Below are positions 7,885-15,198 of a stretch of 16,017 nt of DNA, in pieces. The notes below the pieces were generated by a model. The model did not search any database. It was given only the letters and a program-made list of their open reading frames with translations, and was not told the origin of the DNA. The stretch's first letter is position 1; each line of letters starts with the position of its first letter. The DNA lies in NCBI GenBank assembly GCA_937967805.1, contig CALBTC010000212.1, positions 1-16,017 on the forward strand, read 5' to 3'. Source of the DNA: an uncultured Anaerolineaceae bacterium. GTDB lineage: Bacteria; Chloroflexota; Anaerolineae; Promineifilales; Promineifilaceae. Made by a program: the position numbers and the translations under genes.

Positions 7885-9873
7885 ATGTTTTCCAATCAAA
7901 TTAATAAACGGTGGTCGCTGCTTGCGATCATCTCCCTGGTTGGCCTGGCGCTGCTGGTTGCCTGCCAGCCGGCCGTGGGTGAAGAGGTCGTTGTGACGCG
8001 TGTTGTCACAGAAACGGTCACAGTCGAGGGTGAACCGCAAGAGGTAACCCGCGTCGTTACAGAGACCGTGGTCGTTGAACCAGATCCAACAGATGCGCCG
8101 GCACAGCCTAAAGACCTTATCGTCTGTATGGCGCAGGAGCCGGATACGCTGTACCCGTACGGTGGCTCGATGCTGGCGGCAACGGCCGTTCAGGTAGCCA
8201 TCTTTGAAACAGAAGTCACCACCTTCTCTTATGATTATCAGGCCCTGGGCATCGAAAAGCTGCCCAACCTGGAAGACGGCGATGCCGTTATTAGCCAGGT
8301 AGAAGTCAACACGGGCGACCTGGTTTTGGACGCCAGCGGTAACCCGGTTACGCTGGAAGAGGGCGTATCCATCATAAACGCCGATGGTGAAACTGTAGAG
8401 TTTGACGGCAACCCGGTCACGATGGAACAGTTAAGCGTAGATTTTACGCTCAATCCGCGCGTCTGGTCGGATGGCACACCGGTCACTGCTGCCGATTCCG
8501 TCTACAGCTATGAACTCAATCGTAATCCCGACACGCCCGCCGGCAAATTTGTGGCCGACCGCACCGCTTCTTATGAAGCTACGGGTGAATTGGGGCTTAA
8601 CTGGACCGGTATCCCCGGCTTCCTCGATCCCACCTACTTCCTTAATGTTTGGCAGCCGCTGCCACAGCACATCTGGGGCCAGTTTACGGCTACAGAGCTG
8701 CTGGAAGCAGAAGAATCTTCCCGCCTGCCGGTCAGTGACGGCGCTTTCCATATCGTGGAATGGGTCGCCGGTGACAGCATCATTTTGGAACCCAATCCGT
8801 TCTACTATCGCCAGGATGAGGGGCTGCCCTACCTGGACAGCGTCACCTACAAGTTCATTCCCGACACAAACCAGCTTATCGCTCAGCTCATCTCCGGTGC
8901 CTGCGACATTGGCACACAAGATGGCCTGACAGCCAGCGATGCCCCATTCCTCATTGAGGCTGAGAACAACGGCCTGCTAACGCCTTACTTCCAGACCGGT
9001 ACCGTCTTTGAGCACATTGACTTTGGCATAGACTCCTACGGCGGTTATGGCGATGATGAAGGTCGCCCCGACTGGTTTGAAGATGCCCGCGTCCGCCAGG
9101 CAATGACTATGTGTACGGATCGGCAAGGGATGGTTGACAATATCTTGTACGGCCGTTCCGAAGTCATCCATACCTACATCCCCACGGTCCATCCGCTTTA
9201 CCCCGAAGAGGGGCTGACCGAGTGGCCGTACGACATAGAAGCAGCCAACGCCCTGCTGGATGAGGTCGGTTTTGTCGACAGCGACGGTGACGGCATTCGT
9301 GAGTATTACACGGATCGTGGTACCTCATGGGAAGGCGAACCGTTTGCCGTTACCCTGGGCACCACCACCGGTAACGATATGCGTCAGCAGATGACCCAAA
9401 TCTTCAAGGCCAACATGCTGGACTGCGGTATCGACGTTGAACTGTACTACATTCCCGCCAGCGAATGGTTTGCCGATGGTCCAGATGGCCCACTGTTTGG
9501 CCGCCGCTACGACCTGGGTGAATTCGCCTGGATCAGCGCCGTGCAGCCAAGCTGTAACCTGTACCTGACCAGCCAGATCACCGGCCCAGAAGAAGAAGGG
9601 TTTGGCGGCTGGGGTGCGACCAACAACACCGGCTGGAGCAACGAAGCGTTTGACCAGGCGTGTAACACCGCTCTGTCATCGCTGCCCGGCACGGCCGAAT
9701 ATGAAGAAAGCCACAAGGAAGCACAGCGCATCTTCTCTCAAGAGGTGCCCGTCATTCCCGCCTTCTTGCGCCTGATTGTGGCCGCCGCCCGGCCCAACGT
9801 TGTTGGCTTTAGTGTTGATCCCACCGGTGGCACTGAGCTGCAAAACATCTACCAGTTTGATCTGGAACAGTAA
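7885..9873 (+). CDS. ABC transporter solute-binding lipoprotein, family 5 (peptide/nickel/opine type)
   Basis: Extracytoplasmic binding protein that would deliver a peptide-like or other organic solute to an ABC importer. The start is ATG 7885, with GGAGGA at 7872-7877 seven bases upstream; the frame is open further upstream but that stretch covers the promoter. The 662-residue protein has a lipoprotein signal with lipobox LVAC and lipidated Cys27. A membrane-proximal linker follows in which VTRVVTETVTV (37-47) recurs as VTRVVTETVVV (54-64), a pattern common in Chloroflexota binding proteins. The SBP_bac_5 body shows WSDGTPVTAADSVYSYEL, YDIEAANALLDEVGF and the C-terminal IFSQEVPVIPAFLR. Residues 465-473 (DSDGDGIRE) resemble a small calcium-binding loop. 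No permease or ATPase of an importer is adjacent, and a terminator follows directly, so it is an orphan binding protein here. The ligand cannot be predicted. Confidence 0.93.
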   Translation: MFSNQINKRWSLLAIISLVGLALLVACQPAVGEEVVVTRVVTETVTVEGEPQEVTRVVTETVVVEPDPTDAPAQPKDLIVCMAQEPDTLYPYGGSMLAATAVQVAIFETEVTTFSYDYQALGIEKLPNLEDGDAVISQVEVNTGDLVLDASGNPVTLEEGVSIINADGETVEFDGNPVTMEQLSVDFTLNPRVWSDGTPVTAADSVYSYELNRNPDTPAGKFVADRTASYEATGELGLNWTGIPGFLDPTYFLNVWQPLPQHIWGQFTATELLEAEESSRLPVSDGAFHIVEWVAGDSIILEPNPFYYRQDEGLPYLDSVTYKFIPDTNQLIAQLISGACDIGTQDGLTASDAPFLIEAENNGLLTPYFQTGTVFEHIDFGIDSYGGYGDDEGRPDWFEDARVRQAMTMCTDRQGMVDNILYGRSEVIHTYIPTVHPLYPEEGLTEWPYDIEAANALLDEVGFVDSDGDGIREYYTDRGTSWEGEPFAVTLGTTTGNDMRQQMTQIFKANMLDCGIDVELYYIPASEWFADGPDGPLFGRRYDLGEFAWISAVQPSCNLYLTSQITGPEEEGFGGWGATNNTGWSNEAFDQACNTALSSLPGTAEYEESHKEAQRIFSQEVPVIPAFLRLIVAAARPNVVGFSVDPTGGTELQNIYQFDLEQ

Positions 9874-9926
9874 CAATAAGCGCCCTCCAACGTCTCAGAT
9901 GCTGTAAATCGTTTTCTGAGGCTTAG

Positions 9927-9963
9927 AAAAAGCGCAGTCGTGGATCGCACGGCTGCGCTTTTT
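9927..9963. terminator. Strong intrinsic terminator after the solute-binding protein gene
   Basis: A 16-bp stem (9927-9942 with 9948-9963, one T-G wobble) with a five-base loop, A5 on the left arm and T5 on the right. AAAAAGCGCAG pairs with CTGCGCTTTTT. Its symmetry would let it work in both directions, though both flanking genes are on the plus strand. A weaker inverted repeat, CTCAGA (9894-9899) with TCTGAG (9915-9920), precedes it. Confidence 0.9.
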
Positions 9964-10035
9964 CATTTTGTGTGTGGTTGCTGCTTTGGGGCGAATAGGT
10001 CACAATTAGGCCACCACTACTTTTGGAGGCACGCG

Positions 10036-10929
10036 TTGCACAAGAAGCATATTCGTATCATTGGGGTTCCCATGGATTTGGGGCAGAGCCGGCGCGGGGT
10101 GGACATGGGTCCCAGCGCTGCGCGTTACGCCGGCCTGCAGGCCCGGCTGGAGCGGTTGGGGCACACTGTTTTTGACGAAGGTAACGTGCCGGTTCCCAAT
10201 CCGGAAGAAGATGTGGCCCAATCCGGCGCAAAACGGTTGAAGACGGTAACGGCCGTTTGCCAAACCATCTATGACATCGCCAGAAAATGCGTCACGGCAG
10301 ATGAATTTGCCATCTTTCTGGGCGGGGACCACAGCATCAGCATCGGCTCCATCGCCGCCGCTTCGCAAGATACGTCGCTGGGCGTCATTTGGGTAGATGC
10401 CCACGGCGATTTCAACACGCCGCAATCTTCACCCAGCGGCAACATTCACGGCATGCCGGTGGCCGCATTGATTGGCGAAGGGCCGGAATCGCTGGTGAAC
10501 GTGGGCACGCCGGGAGCCAAGCTCAAACCGAGCCAGATTGTGCAGATTGGCATTCGGGATTTGGATGCGGCGGAGCGGGAGCGGCTGGCGCGCAGCGGCA
10601 TCAGCGTCTTCACCATGCGGCATGTGGACGAGATGGGCATGGCCAGCGTGGCCCGACAGGCGATTGACCGCCTGCGCCACTTTTCGCGCATCCACGTGAG
10701 CCTGGACATGGACAGTTTGGACCCGGAACAAGCGCCTGGGGTGGGAACGGCCGTTCCCGGCGGCCTCAGCTATCGAGAAGCACATCTACTCATGGAAATT
10801 TTGGGCGACAGCGGCCGGGTGCAGTCAATGGACATTGTTGAAATCAATCCAATTTTAGATACCATGAACCGCACGGCCGAACTGGCTGTGGAACTGGCAG
10901 CGTCACTGCTGGGACAACGAATTTTATAA
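10036..10929 (+). CDS. rocF: Arginase (ureohydrolase family)
   Basis: Mn-dependent hydrolysis of L-arginine to ornithine and urea in the cytoplasm. I take TTG 10036 as the start because GGAGG (10025-10029) lies six bases upstream; the longer open frame from 9940 would begin inside the terminator. This gives 297 residues, the usual arginase length. The N-terminal [16 protein letters not shown] is an arginase hallmark. Manganese ligands are all present: His99 in GGDHS (96-100), Asp121, His123 and Asp125 in DAHGD, and Asp224 and Asp226 in [15 protein letters not shown] after the DAHGD motif matches the arginase substrate loop better than agmatinase. Its stop codon overlaps the ribosome binding site of the ABC exporter gene, with a 10 bp gap, so they form an operon. 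I see only a weak promoter (TTGCTG at 9978, CACAAT at 10001). Two octamers, both Thr-Ala-Val. Confidence 0.93.
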   Translation: MHKKHIRIIGVPMDLGQSRRGVDMGPSAARYAGLQARLERLGHTVFDEGNVPVPNPEEDVAQSGAKRLKTVTAVCQTIYDIARKCVTADEFAIFLGGDHSISIGSIAAASQDTSLGVIWVDAHGDFNTPQSSPSGNIHGMPVAALIGEGPESLVNVGTPGAKLKPSQIVQIGIRDLDAAERERLARSGISVFTMRHVDEMGMASVARQAIDRLRHFSRIHVSLDMDSLDPEQAPGVGTAVPGGLSYREAHLLMEILGDSGRVQSMDIVEINPILDTMNRTAELAVELAASLLGQRIL

Positions 10930-10939
10930 AGGATTATTT

Positions 10940-12772
10940 ATGGCAGCCGTCATGCGCGGTCTGGAAGCCGAGGCTTACGACCGACAATACAGCGACAAAG
11001 AACTTGTCCAGCGCATCCTCAACTATTTTCGCCCCCACCGGCGCAAAGTGATCATCATCGCCTTCTGCGTCTTTCTGATGGCCTTAGCGGGCGCGGCGTT
11101 ACCGATCATCGTCTCCAACACTGTGGGCGTGATGACCGAAGGCAGCGATGACCGGCTGGTGCCCTTGCTCATCGGCATCGTTTTTGTCACCGGCATCGGC
11201 AACTGGGGGCTTAACTGGATTCGCCGCCAGCTCACCTCTGAAGTGATTGCCGACGTCATCCTGGCCATGCGGCAGGACGCATTTTCATCGGCCGCCCGGC
11301 AGGACCTTTCTTTCTATGATGAATTTAGCTCCGGACGCATTGTCAGCCGCATCACCAGTGACACACAGGAGTTTGGCGAGGTGATTGTGCTGAGCACAGA
11401 CGTCATTAATCAGTTGGCCGTGGCCCTCATTTTAATTGTGACTTTATTTAGCATCGAATGGCGACTCACCTTGCTGGTATTGGCGATGGCTCCCTTTGTG
11501 GCGTTGGCGGCGCTGGCATTCCGCAAACTGGCGCGCCAGGTCACGCGGCAAGGTTCACGGGCGCTGGGCGAAGTGAACAAGGCAATTCAGGAAGCCGTTA
11601 CGGGGATTCGCGTGGCCAAAAACTTCCGGCAGGAGCAAGCGATCTATGATGAATTTTTGGACGTCAATGCGCAGGCGTATGGTATTAACGTGCGGCGTGG
11701 GTTTGTCATTTCCAATATTTTCCCCACGCTGAATATTTTGGCCGGCATTGGCACGGCCATTCTCATTTATTTTGGCGGTCGCAGCGCCGTGGCTGGAGCC
11801 ATCACCGTGGCGGCCTGGTATTTGTTTGTGGCCACGGTTGATCGCTTTTGGTTCCCTGTCAGCAACCTGTCGGCTTTTTGGAGCCAGTTCCAGGCGGGTT
11901 TATCGGCGGCCGAGCGTGTTTTTGCCTTGATGGATGTGGAAACGGCCGTGCGCCAAACCGGCAGCGTCAAACCACAAGACTTGCGCGGCGAGATTATCTT
12001 TAAGCACGTTTCCTTCCGCTACTCAGAGCAGGAGCAAGTGCTGGATGACTTCTCGCTGCACATTGCGCCTGGGGAAAGCATTGCCCTGGTGGGGCATACG
12101 GGCGCAGGCAAGTCCAGCATCATCAAGCTTCTCGCCCGCTATTACGAATACCAGGAAGGCCAAATTTGCATCGACGGCCAGGATGTGCGTTCGTTTGACC
12201 TGACCGCCTTTCGCCGGCAAATTGGCATTGTGTCGCAGGTGCCGTTTCTGTTTGCCGGCACGGTGGCAGAGAATATTCGCTACGGCCGTCCCGACGCCAC
12301 CAACGCCGAAATCGAGGCAATGGCCCGGCGCATTGGCGAAGGCGAATGGCTGGAAACACTGCCCAACGGCCTAAACAGCGAAGTGGGTGAACGGGGCAGC
12401 CGCCTCTCGATGGGGCAGCGGCAGCTGGTGGCGCTTACCCGCGTATTGGTACAGTCGCCCCGCATCTTCATTTTGGATGAAGCCACCGCCAGCGTCGATC
12501 CCTTCACCGAGTCCCAGATTCAGCAGGCATTGAACCTGATCATGGCCAACAGCACAGCCATCATCATTGCCCACCGCCTCTCCACCGTACGCGCCGCCGA
12601 CCGCATCATCGTCCTGCAAAAAGGCCGCATCATTGAGCAAGGCGATCACGACGCGCTAATGGAACAGGGCGGACATTACGCTGAACTGTATGACACCTAC
12701 TTCCGGCACCAATCCCCCAAGTACAACGAAACCGTCTCCACCTGGCGCAAAGAAGTAGCAGAAAGGAAATAA
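10940..12772 (+). CDS. ABC exporter half-transporter (membrane domain fused to ATPase)
   Basis: 610 residues with the type IV exporter layout of MsbA/LmrA-like proteins: six predicted membrane helices (about 33-320) followed by a nucleotide-binding domain. Walker A is GHTGAGKS (385-392), the Q-loop is in VSQVPFLFAGTVAENI, the signature motif is LSMGQ (489-493, Met for the usual second Gly), Walker B is FILDEATAS with Asp513/Glu514, and the H-loop is IIAHRLSTV. All catalytic residues for ATP hydrolysis are present. It should work as a homodimer or with a partner encoded elsewhere; the substrate (lipid, drug or peptide) cannot be told from sequence. The AAAGGA at 10928-10933, six bases before the ATG, overlaps the arginase stop, indicating coupled expression. 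An octamer encodes Thr335-Ala-Val exactly at the membrane/ATPase domain junction. Confidence 0.95.
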   Translation: MAAVMRGLEAEAYDRQYSDKELVQRILNYFRPHRRKVIIIAFCVFLMALAGAALPIIVSNTVGVMTEGSDDRLVPLLIGIVFVTGIGNWGLNWIRRQLTSEVIADVILAMRQDAFSSAARQDLSFYDEFSSGRIVSRITSDTQEFGEVIVLSTDVINQLAVALILIVTLFSIEWRLTLLVLAMAPFVALAALAFRKLARQVTRQGSRALGEVNKAIQEAVTGIRVAKNFRQEQAIYDEFLDVNAQAYGINVRRGFVISNIFPTLNILAGIGTAILIYFGGRSAVAGAITVAAWYLFVATVDRFWFPVSNLSAFWSQFQAGLSAAERVFALMDVETAVRQTGSVKPQDLRGEIIFKHVSFRYSEQEQVLDDFSLHIAPGESIALVGHTGAGKSSIIKLLARYYEYQEGQICIDGQDVRSFDLTAFRRQIGIVSQVPFLFAGTVAENIRYGRPDATNAEIEAMARRIGEGEWLETLPNGLNSEVGERGSRLSMGQRQLVALTRVLVQSPRIFILDEATASVDPFTESQIQQALNLIMANSTAIIIAHRLSTVRAADRIIVLQKGRIIEQGDHDALMEQGGHYAELYDTYFRHQSPKYNETVSTWRKEVAERK

Positions 12773-12781
12773 ACCTTTAAT

Positions 12782-12824
12782 TGTCATTCCCGCCACACGC
12801 CTTCGCGGGGGCAGGCTGGCGGAA
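12782..12824 (+). repeat. Palindromic extragenic repeat, copy A
   Basis: Begins with TGTCATTCCCGC, shared exactly with a second copy at 13644. Nested inverted repeats: TTCCCGCC (12787-12794) with GGCGGAA (12818-12824), and inside it GCCT (12799-12802) with AGGC (12813-12816). No T-run follows, so it is not a typical terminator. It lies in the 145-bp gap between the convergent exporter and SH3b genes. The form recalls dRS3/REP-type elements (ATTCCC, 8 bp, GGGAAT). Confidence 0.6.
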
Positions 12825-12854
12825 ATCCATAAGATTTTAACCACATACGTCTGG

Positions 12855-12895
12855 ATGCCTATCGAGTTTATCCCCACGTAGGTGGGGACAGGCAT
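12855..12895. repeat. Imperfect hairpin between convergent genes
   Basis: TCCCCAC (12871-12877) pairs with GTGGGGA (12882-12888) around a four-base loop. An outer pair, ATGCCT (12855-12860) with AGGCAT (12890-12895), encloses it with an asymmetric bulge of ten bases on the left and one on the right. With copy A it makes a two-palindrome block like a BIME. It could also slow polymerase after the exporter gene, but no T-tract follows on either strand. Confidence 0.55.
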
Positions 12896-12917
12896 AACAA
12901 CATAGAGCGGAGGACAA

Positions 12918-13565
12918 CTACTCTGAAAGGAGGATGAAATCTGCGGCAACCCAGCCAATGACGCCTGCTTCAGTTTGGACCTGCTGCCACAGCAGATCAT
13001 CGGCCGTTTCCTGGCCATCCAGCAAGATGACGACAGCGCCATTTGGTAATCTTTCCAACTGTTCACCATTGATGCCGGGCGTGGCGCGCAGCCAAACGCC
13101 AACGCCGCTGTTGACAACGGCCGTTTCCACTTCAGGTTCAGGGGGTGTCGTGGGGTCAGGCGAGGCAGGCGCTGTGGGCAAGGGCGACGGTTCAATGGGC
13201 TCGCTCTCTGTGACGGTCGGGGTGGCGGGCAAGAAAGTGGGCGATTCTGTGGGCATGACCGTGGTCGGCTCAGGTGGCACATTTGTGGCATCTAACAATG
13301 GTGCCGGCTCGGTGGGGGAGATTAGCGGCTCCACCGGGCGCGGTGTCAGGCCAAAGGCTCCCAGAAAAATCAATGCCACCACAATAGATGCCAGGGCTCG
13401 GATGAGATCGACCTGCACCTCACGACGCGCCTGCTGTCTTCCCACATTGTAAGCAGATTCGGTTGAGCGACCGCGACGAATAACTGCGCGTCCCCCATAA
13501 TATAGTGCTGCCAAGATTGCCAGTCCTGCTATGCCGGCAAAGACAATGTTTAATACGGCCGTCAC
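12918..13565 (-). CDS. Membrane-anchored protein with Pro/Thr-rich linker and C-terminal SH3b domain
   Basis: A 215-residue hypothetical protein. The GTG start at 13565 is supported by AAGGAGG four bases upstream. Segments: a hydrophobic helix (about 5-25), a basic stretch (about 26-50), a second hydrophobic helix (about 56-74), then a low-complexity linker rich in Pro, Thr, Glu and Ser (about 75-147). The C-terminal part (about 150-212) matches the bacterial SH3b (SH3_3) pattern: GVWLRATPGINGEQLERLPNG is the first half, followed by WQQVQTEAGVIGWVAADFI. SH3b domains often bind cell-wall or surface ligands, so an extracytoplasmic anchored role is likely, with the linker spanning the envelope. 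Two octamers: one at codons 2-4 and one at the linker/SH3b junction. The gene sits between two copies of the TGTCATTCCCGC repeat. Function unknown. Confidence 0.85.
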   Translation of the reverse strand: MTAVLNIVFAGIAGLAILAALYYGGRAVIRRGRSTESAYNVGRQQARREVQVDLIRALASIVVALIFLGAFGLTPRPVEPLISPTEPAPLLDATNVPPEPTTVMPTESPTFLPATPTVTESEPIEPSPLPTAPASPDPTTPPEPEVETAVVNSGVGVWLRATPGINGEQLERLPNGAVVILLDGQETADDLLWQQVQTEAGVIGWVAADFILLSE

Positions 13566-13598
13566 ACTGCCTCCTTCCTGTACATCTAGGTACCAACT

Positions 13599-13627
13599 AC
13601 TTTAACCAACACGGTACCGTTTGGCAA
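13599..13627 (-). promoter_or_regulatory. Candidate promoter for the SH3b protein gene
   Basis: On the minus strand TTGCCA (13622-13627, five of six matches) is followed after 17 bp by TAAAGT (13599-13604, four of six). The leader would be about 27 bases. A 10-bp palindrome ACGGTACCGT (13611-13620) sits in the spacer and a second GGTACC lies at 13589-13594, so a regulator could bind here. Confidence 0.4.
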
Positions 13628-13643
13628 GATACACACATTTTAG

Positions 13644-13666
13644 TGTCATTCCCGCGAAGGTGGGAA
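13644..13666 (+). repeat. Palindromic repeat, copy B, overlapping the end of the MazG gene
   Basis: TGTCATTCCCGC (13644-13655) repeats copy A in the same orientation. TTCCC (13649-13653) and GGGAA (13662-13666) form a stem around eight bases, the dRS3-like spacing. The repeat encodes the last residues (FPPSRE) and the stop codon of the minus-strand MazG protein. Confidence 0.6.
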
Positions 13667-15112
13667 ACCATCTGCCAAATGAACCTTCACCTCCTGCCAC
13701 AGCGCTTCCAGACCATCCAAATCCATCTCTGCCAGAACCAACTGGCGCCTTTCCGCCAGCTTCTCCAGAGCGCGAAAGCGGCGGCTGAACTTGGCATTGG
13801 CTTCGCGCAAGGCCGATTCAGCATCAAGGTCCAGCCAGTTGGCCAGATTCACCACCACAAATAGCAAATCACCCAGCTCCTCCGCCCGATGCTCTGGCGA
13901 GACAGCCTGGCGCAGCTCAGCGAGCTCTTCCTGCACTTTCTCATACACGCCCTCAATAGCGGGCCAGTCGAACCCAACCTGGCGCACGCGCGTTTGCAGC
14001 TTTTGCGACCGGGCTAATGCCGGCAGGGTGTGAGGGATATTGTCCACCAATGAAGTTGAGCGTTCCGACTTCTCTTTCGCTTTCAGCATCTCCCAATTTT
14101 GGATCACTTCTTGGCTGTCGCGCACCTGCCAATCACCCCATACGTGCGGATGGCGATACTTTAGCTTGGCGTCAACACCGGCCAGCACGTCCGTCAAGCG
14201 GAATTCTTCTGCCTCACTGGCCATCTGAATTTGCATCACCAGATGATAAAAGAGATCGCCCAGTTCCTCGCGCAGGCCGTCCATGTCGTCATCATCAATC
14301 GCCGCCAACAGTTCGCTGGCCTCTTCCAAAAAGCCGCTGCGCAAGCTCTGGTGCGTCTGTTCCTGGTCCCAGGGGCAGCCATCTGGGCTGCGCAAAATGG
14401 CTACGGTTTCGGCCAGATTGGCCAGTGAGGATGGATTCGGCAATGGCGGCACAAACAGGCTGGTGAGGTGGTTCACGCTGTCGCTGCGATCAATTTCGTA
14501 GAGCAGTAGTTGCTCCACAACCTGCTCATCGTCACCAGCTTGATGAATGAGGGTGACGGGATGCTCGTCGGGATAAACGGCCGTTAACACCAACTTCAGC
14601 TCACCGGCCAGCATCCGGCTGTACACCTGCCCCAGCAGCAGCGGAAAATCGGGGTTCACCGGTGGGTAAAGGTATTGCGTCAGTTCAATGGCGTCGAAGA
14701 TTTGCACGCCGTCCATGCCGTCTTGTTGAACGGCCGTTAAACAAGGCTCCACAAAACTTAACCCGGCCACAATTTCTACCGGCACACCTTCCGCCTCCGC
14801 CTGGGCCACCAGCCGCGTCACCGTCGATTCACCAACAAAAGGATGGCCAGGCACAGCGTAAACCACGTCGGCTTGCCGGGTCAACGCCAGGAGTTGGGTC
14901 ACAATTGTTTCGTATACGGTTTCAAAACTTTCGGCCGTGTCGTAAATGTGGTCAAAGCTTTGGCGTGTTACGTGGTTCGGCAAATCGGCCACCGCTGGAT
15001 GCCGTTCTGTGCGTAAATACACAACGTCTGTCTGGCTCAGGATATCCCAAGCAGTTCTGGTGAGGAAACGGCCGTTGCCCGGCCCCAATCCCACAACGGT
15101 AATCTTACCCAT
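13646..15112 (-). CDS. Tetrapyrrole-methylase/MazG fusion, nucleoside triphosphate pyrophosphohydrolase (YabN type)
   Basis: A 488-residue protein. Residues 1-220 form a tetrapyrrole (corrin/porphyrin) methylase-like domain, starting KITVVGLGPGN and containing YAVPGHPFVGEST (85-97). Two MazG domains follow. The first begins at RSPDGCPWDQ (241-250) and has metal-binding Glu263, Glu264, Glu267, Glu283 and Asp286. The second has Glu395, Glu396, Glu399, Glu412 and Asp415. Both look catalytically intact. MazG proteins hydrolyse NTPs or dNTPs to the monophosphate and pyrophosphate, a house-cleaning or stress role; this fusion is the B. subtilis YabN architecture, and the methylase domain's substrate is not established. 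ATG 15112 is chosen over the TTG at 15115 because AAGGTG is correctly spaced for it. It begins 23 bases after the rpsI terminator, so I could not find a clear promoter of its own. The C-terminal tip is encoded by a palindromic repeat. Confidence 0.93.
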   Translation of the reverse strand: MGKITVVGLGPGNGRFLTRTAWDILSQTDVVYLRTERHPAVADLPNHVTRQSFDHIYDTAESFETVYETIVTQLLALTRQADVVYAVPGHPFVGESTVTRLVAQAEAEGVPVEIVAGLSFVEPCLTAVQQDGMDGVQIFDAIELTQYLYPPVNPDFPLLLGQVYSRMLAGELKLVLTAVYPDEHPVTLIHQAGDDEQVVEQLLLYEIDRSDSVNHLTSLFVPPLPNPSSLANLAETVAILRSPDGCPWDQEQTHQSLRSGFLEEASELLAAIDDDDMDGLREELGDLFYHLVMQIQMASEAEEFRLTDVLAGVDAKLKYRHPHVWGDWQVRDSQEVIQNWEMLKAKEKSERSTSLVDNIPHTLPALARSQKLQTRVRQVGFDWPAIEGVYEKVQEELAELRQAVSPEHRAEELGDLLFVVVNLANWLDLDAESALREANAKFSRRFRALEKLAERRQLVLAEMDLDGLEALWQEVKVHLADGFPPSRE

Positions 15113-15135
15113 CAATTCACCTTTCTTACCAAAGC

Positions 15136-15165
15136 AAAAAGACGAGAGATGACTCTCGTCTTTTT
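15136..15165. terminator. Intrinsic terminator of the rplM-rpsI operon
   Basis: GACGAGAG (15141-15148) and CTCTCGTC (15153-15160) form a perfect eight-base-pair stem with the loop ATGA, flanked by A5 (15136-15140) and T5 (15161-15165). For the minus-strand ribosomal operon the A5 on the left reads as the U-tract. The element is symmetric and could act in both directions. Confidence 0.9.
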
Positions 15166-15198
15166 ATGATCATTTGTAGAATTTAAAGACCAAACCGC

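Larger units (their letters stand above)
10..15075. repeat. Dispersed octamer palindrome ACGGCCGT, 27 copies (HIP1-like)
   Basis: First bases of the copies: 10, 1159, 1620, 1776, 2516, 4109, 4635, 4711, 5198, 5420, 5783, 5879, 6552, 6950, 7047, 7510, 8182, 9149, 10249, 10747, 11942, 12282, 13117, 13555, 14577, 14730 and 15068. Chance expectation is about 0.2-0.4 in a window of this size. Ten copies extend to AACGGCCGTT. All 27 are inside coding sequence; none is in rpsI, rplM or any intergenic gap. Eighteen read Thr-Ala-Val, five read (Asn/Tyr)-Gly-Arg and four read x-Arg-Pro. One-mismatch relatives (for example ending GGCCGA or starting TCGGCC) are also visible. Counts were made by hand. Confidence 0.9.

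Noticed and set aside
9940..10035. N-terminal extension of arginase from an upstream start at 9940
   Set aside because: It would start inside the terminator hairpin, has no ribosome binding site, and arginases align from the TTG at 10036, which has GGAGG upstream.
12656..13291. Minus-strand open frame of 211 codons overlapping the exporter and SH3b genes
   Set aside because: Out of frame with the SH3b gene and Pro/Arg/Ser-rich; it runs antisense into the exporter's ATPase end. The SH3b frame has a good ribosome binding site and a recognisable domain.
10..15075. ACGGCCGT as a DNA uptake sequence for natural competence
   Set aside because: Known uptake sequences (Haemophilus, Neisseria) are not palindromic and often occur as inverted pairs in terminators. 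Here the word is a palindrome, always coding, and absent from terminators.
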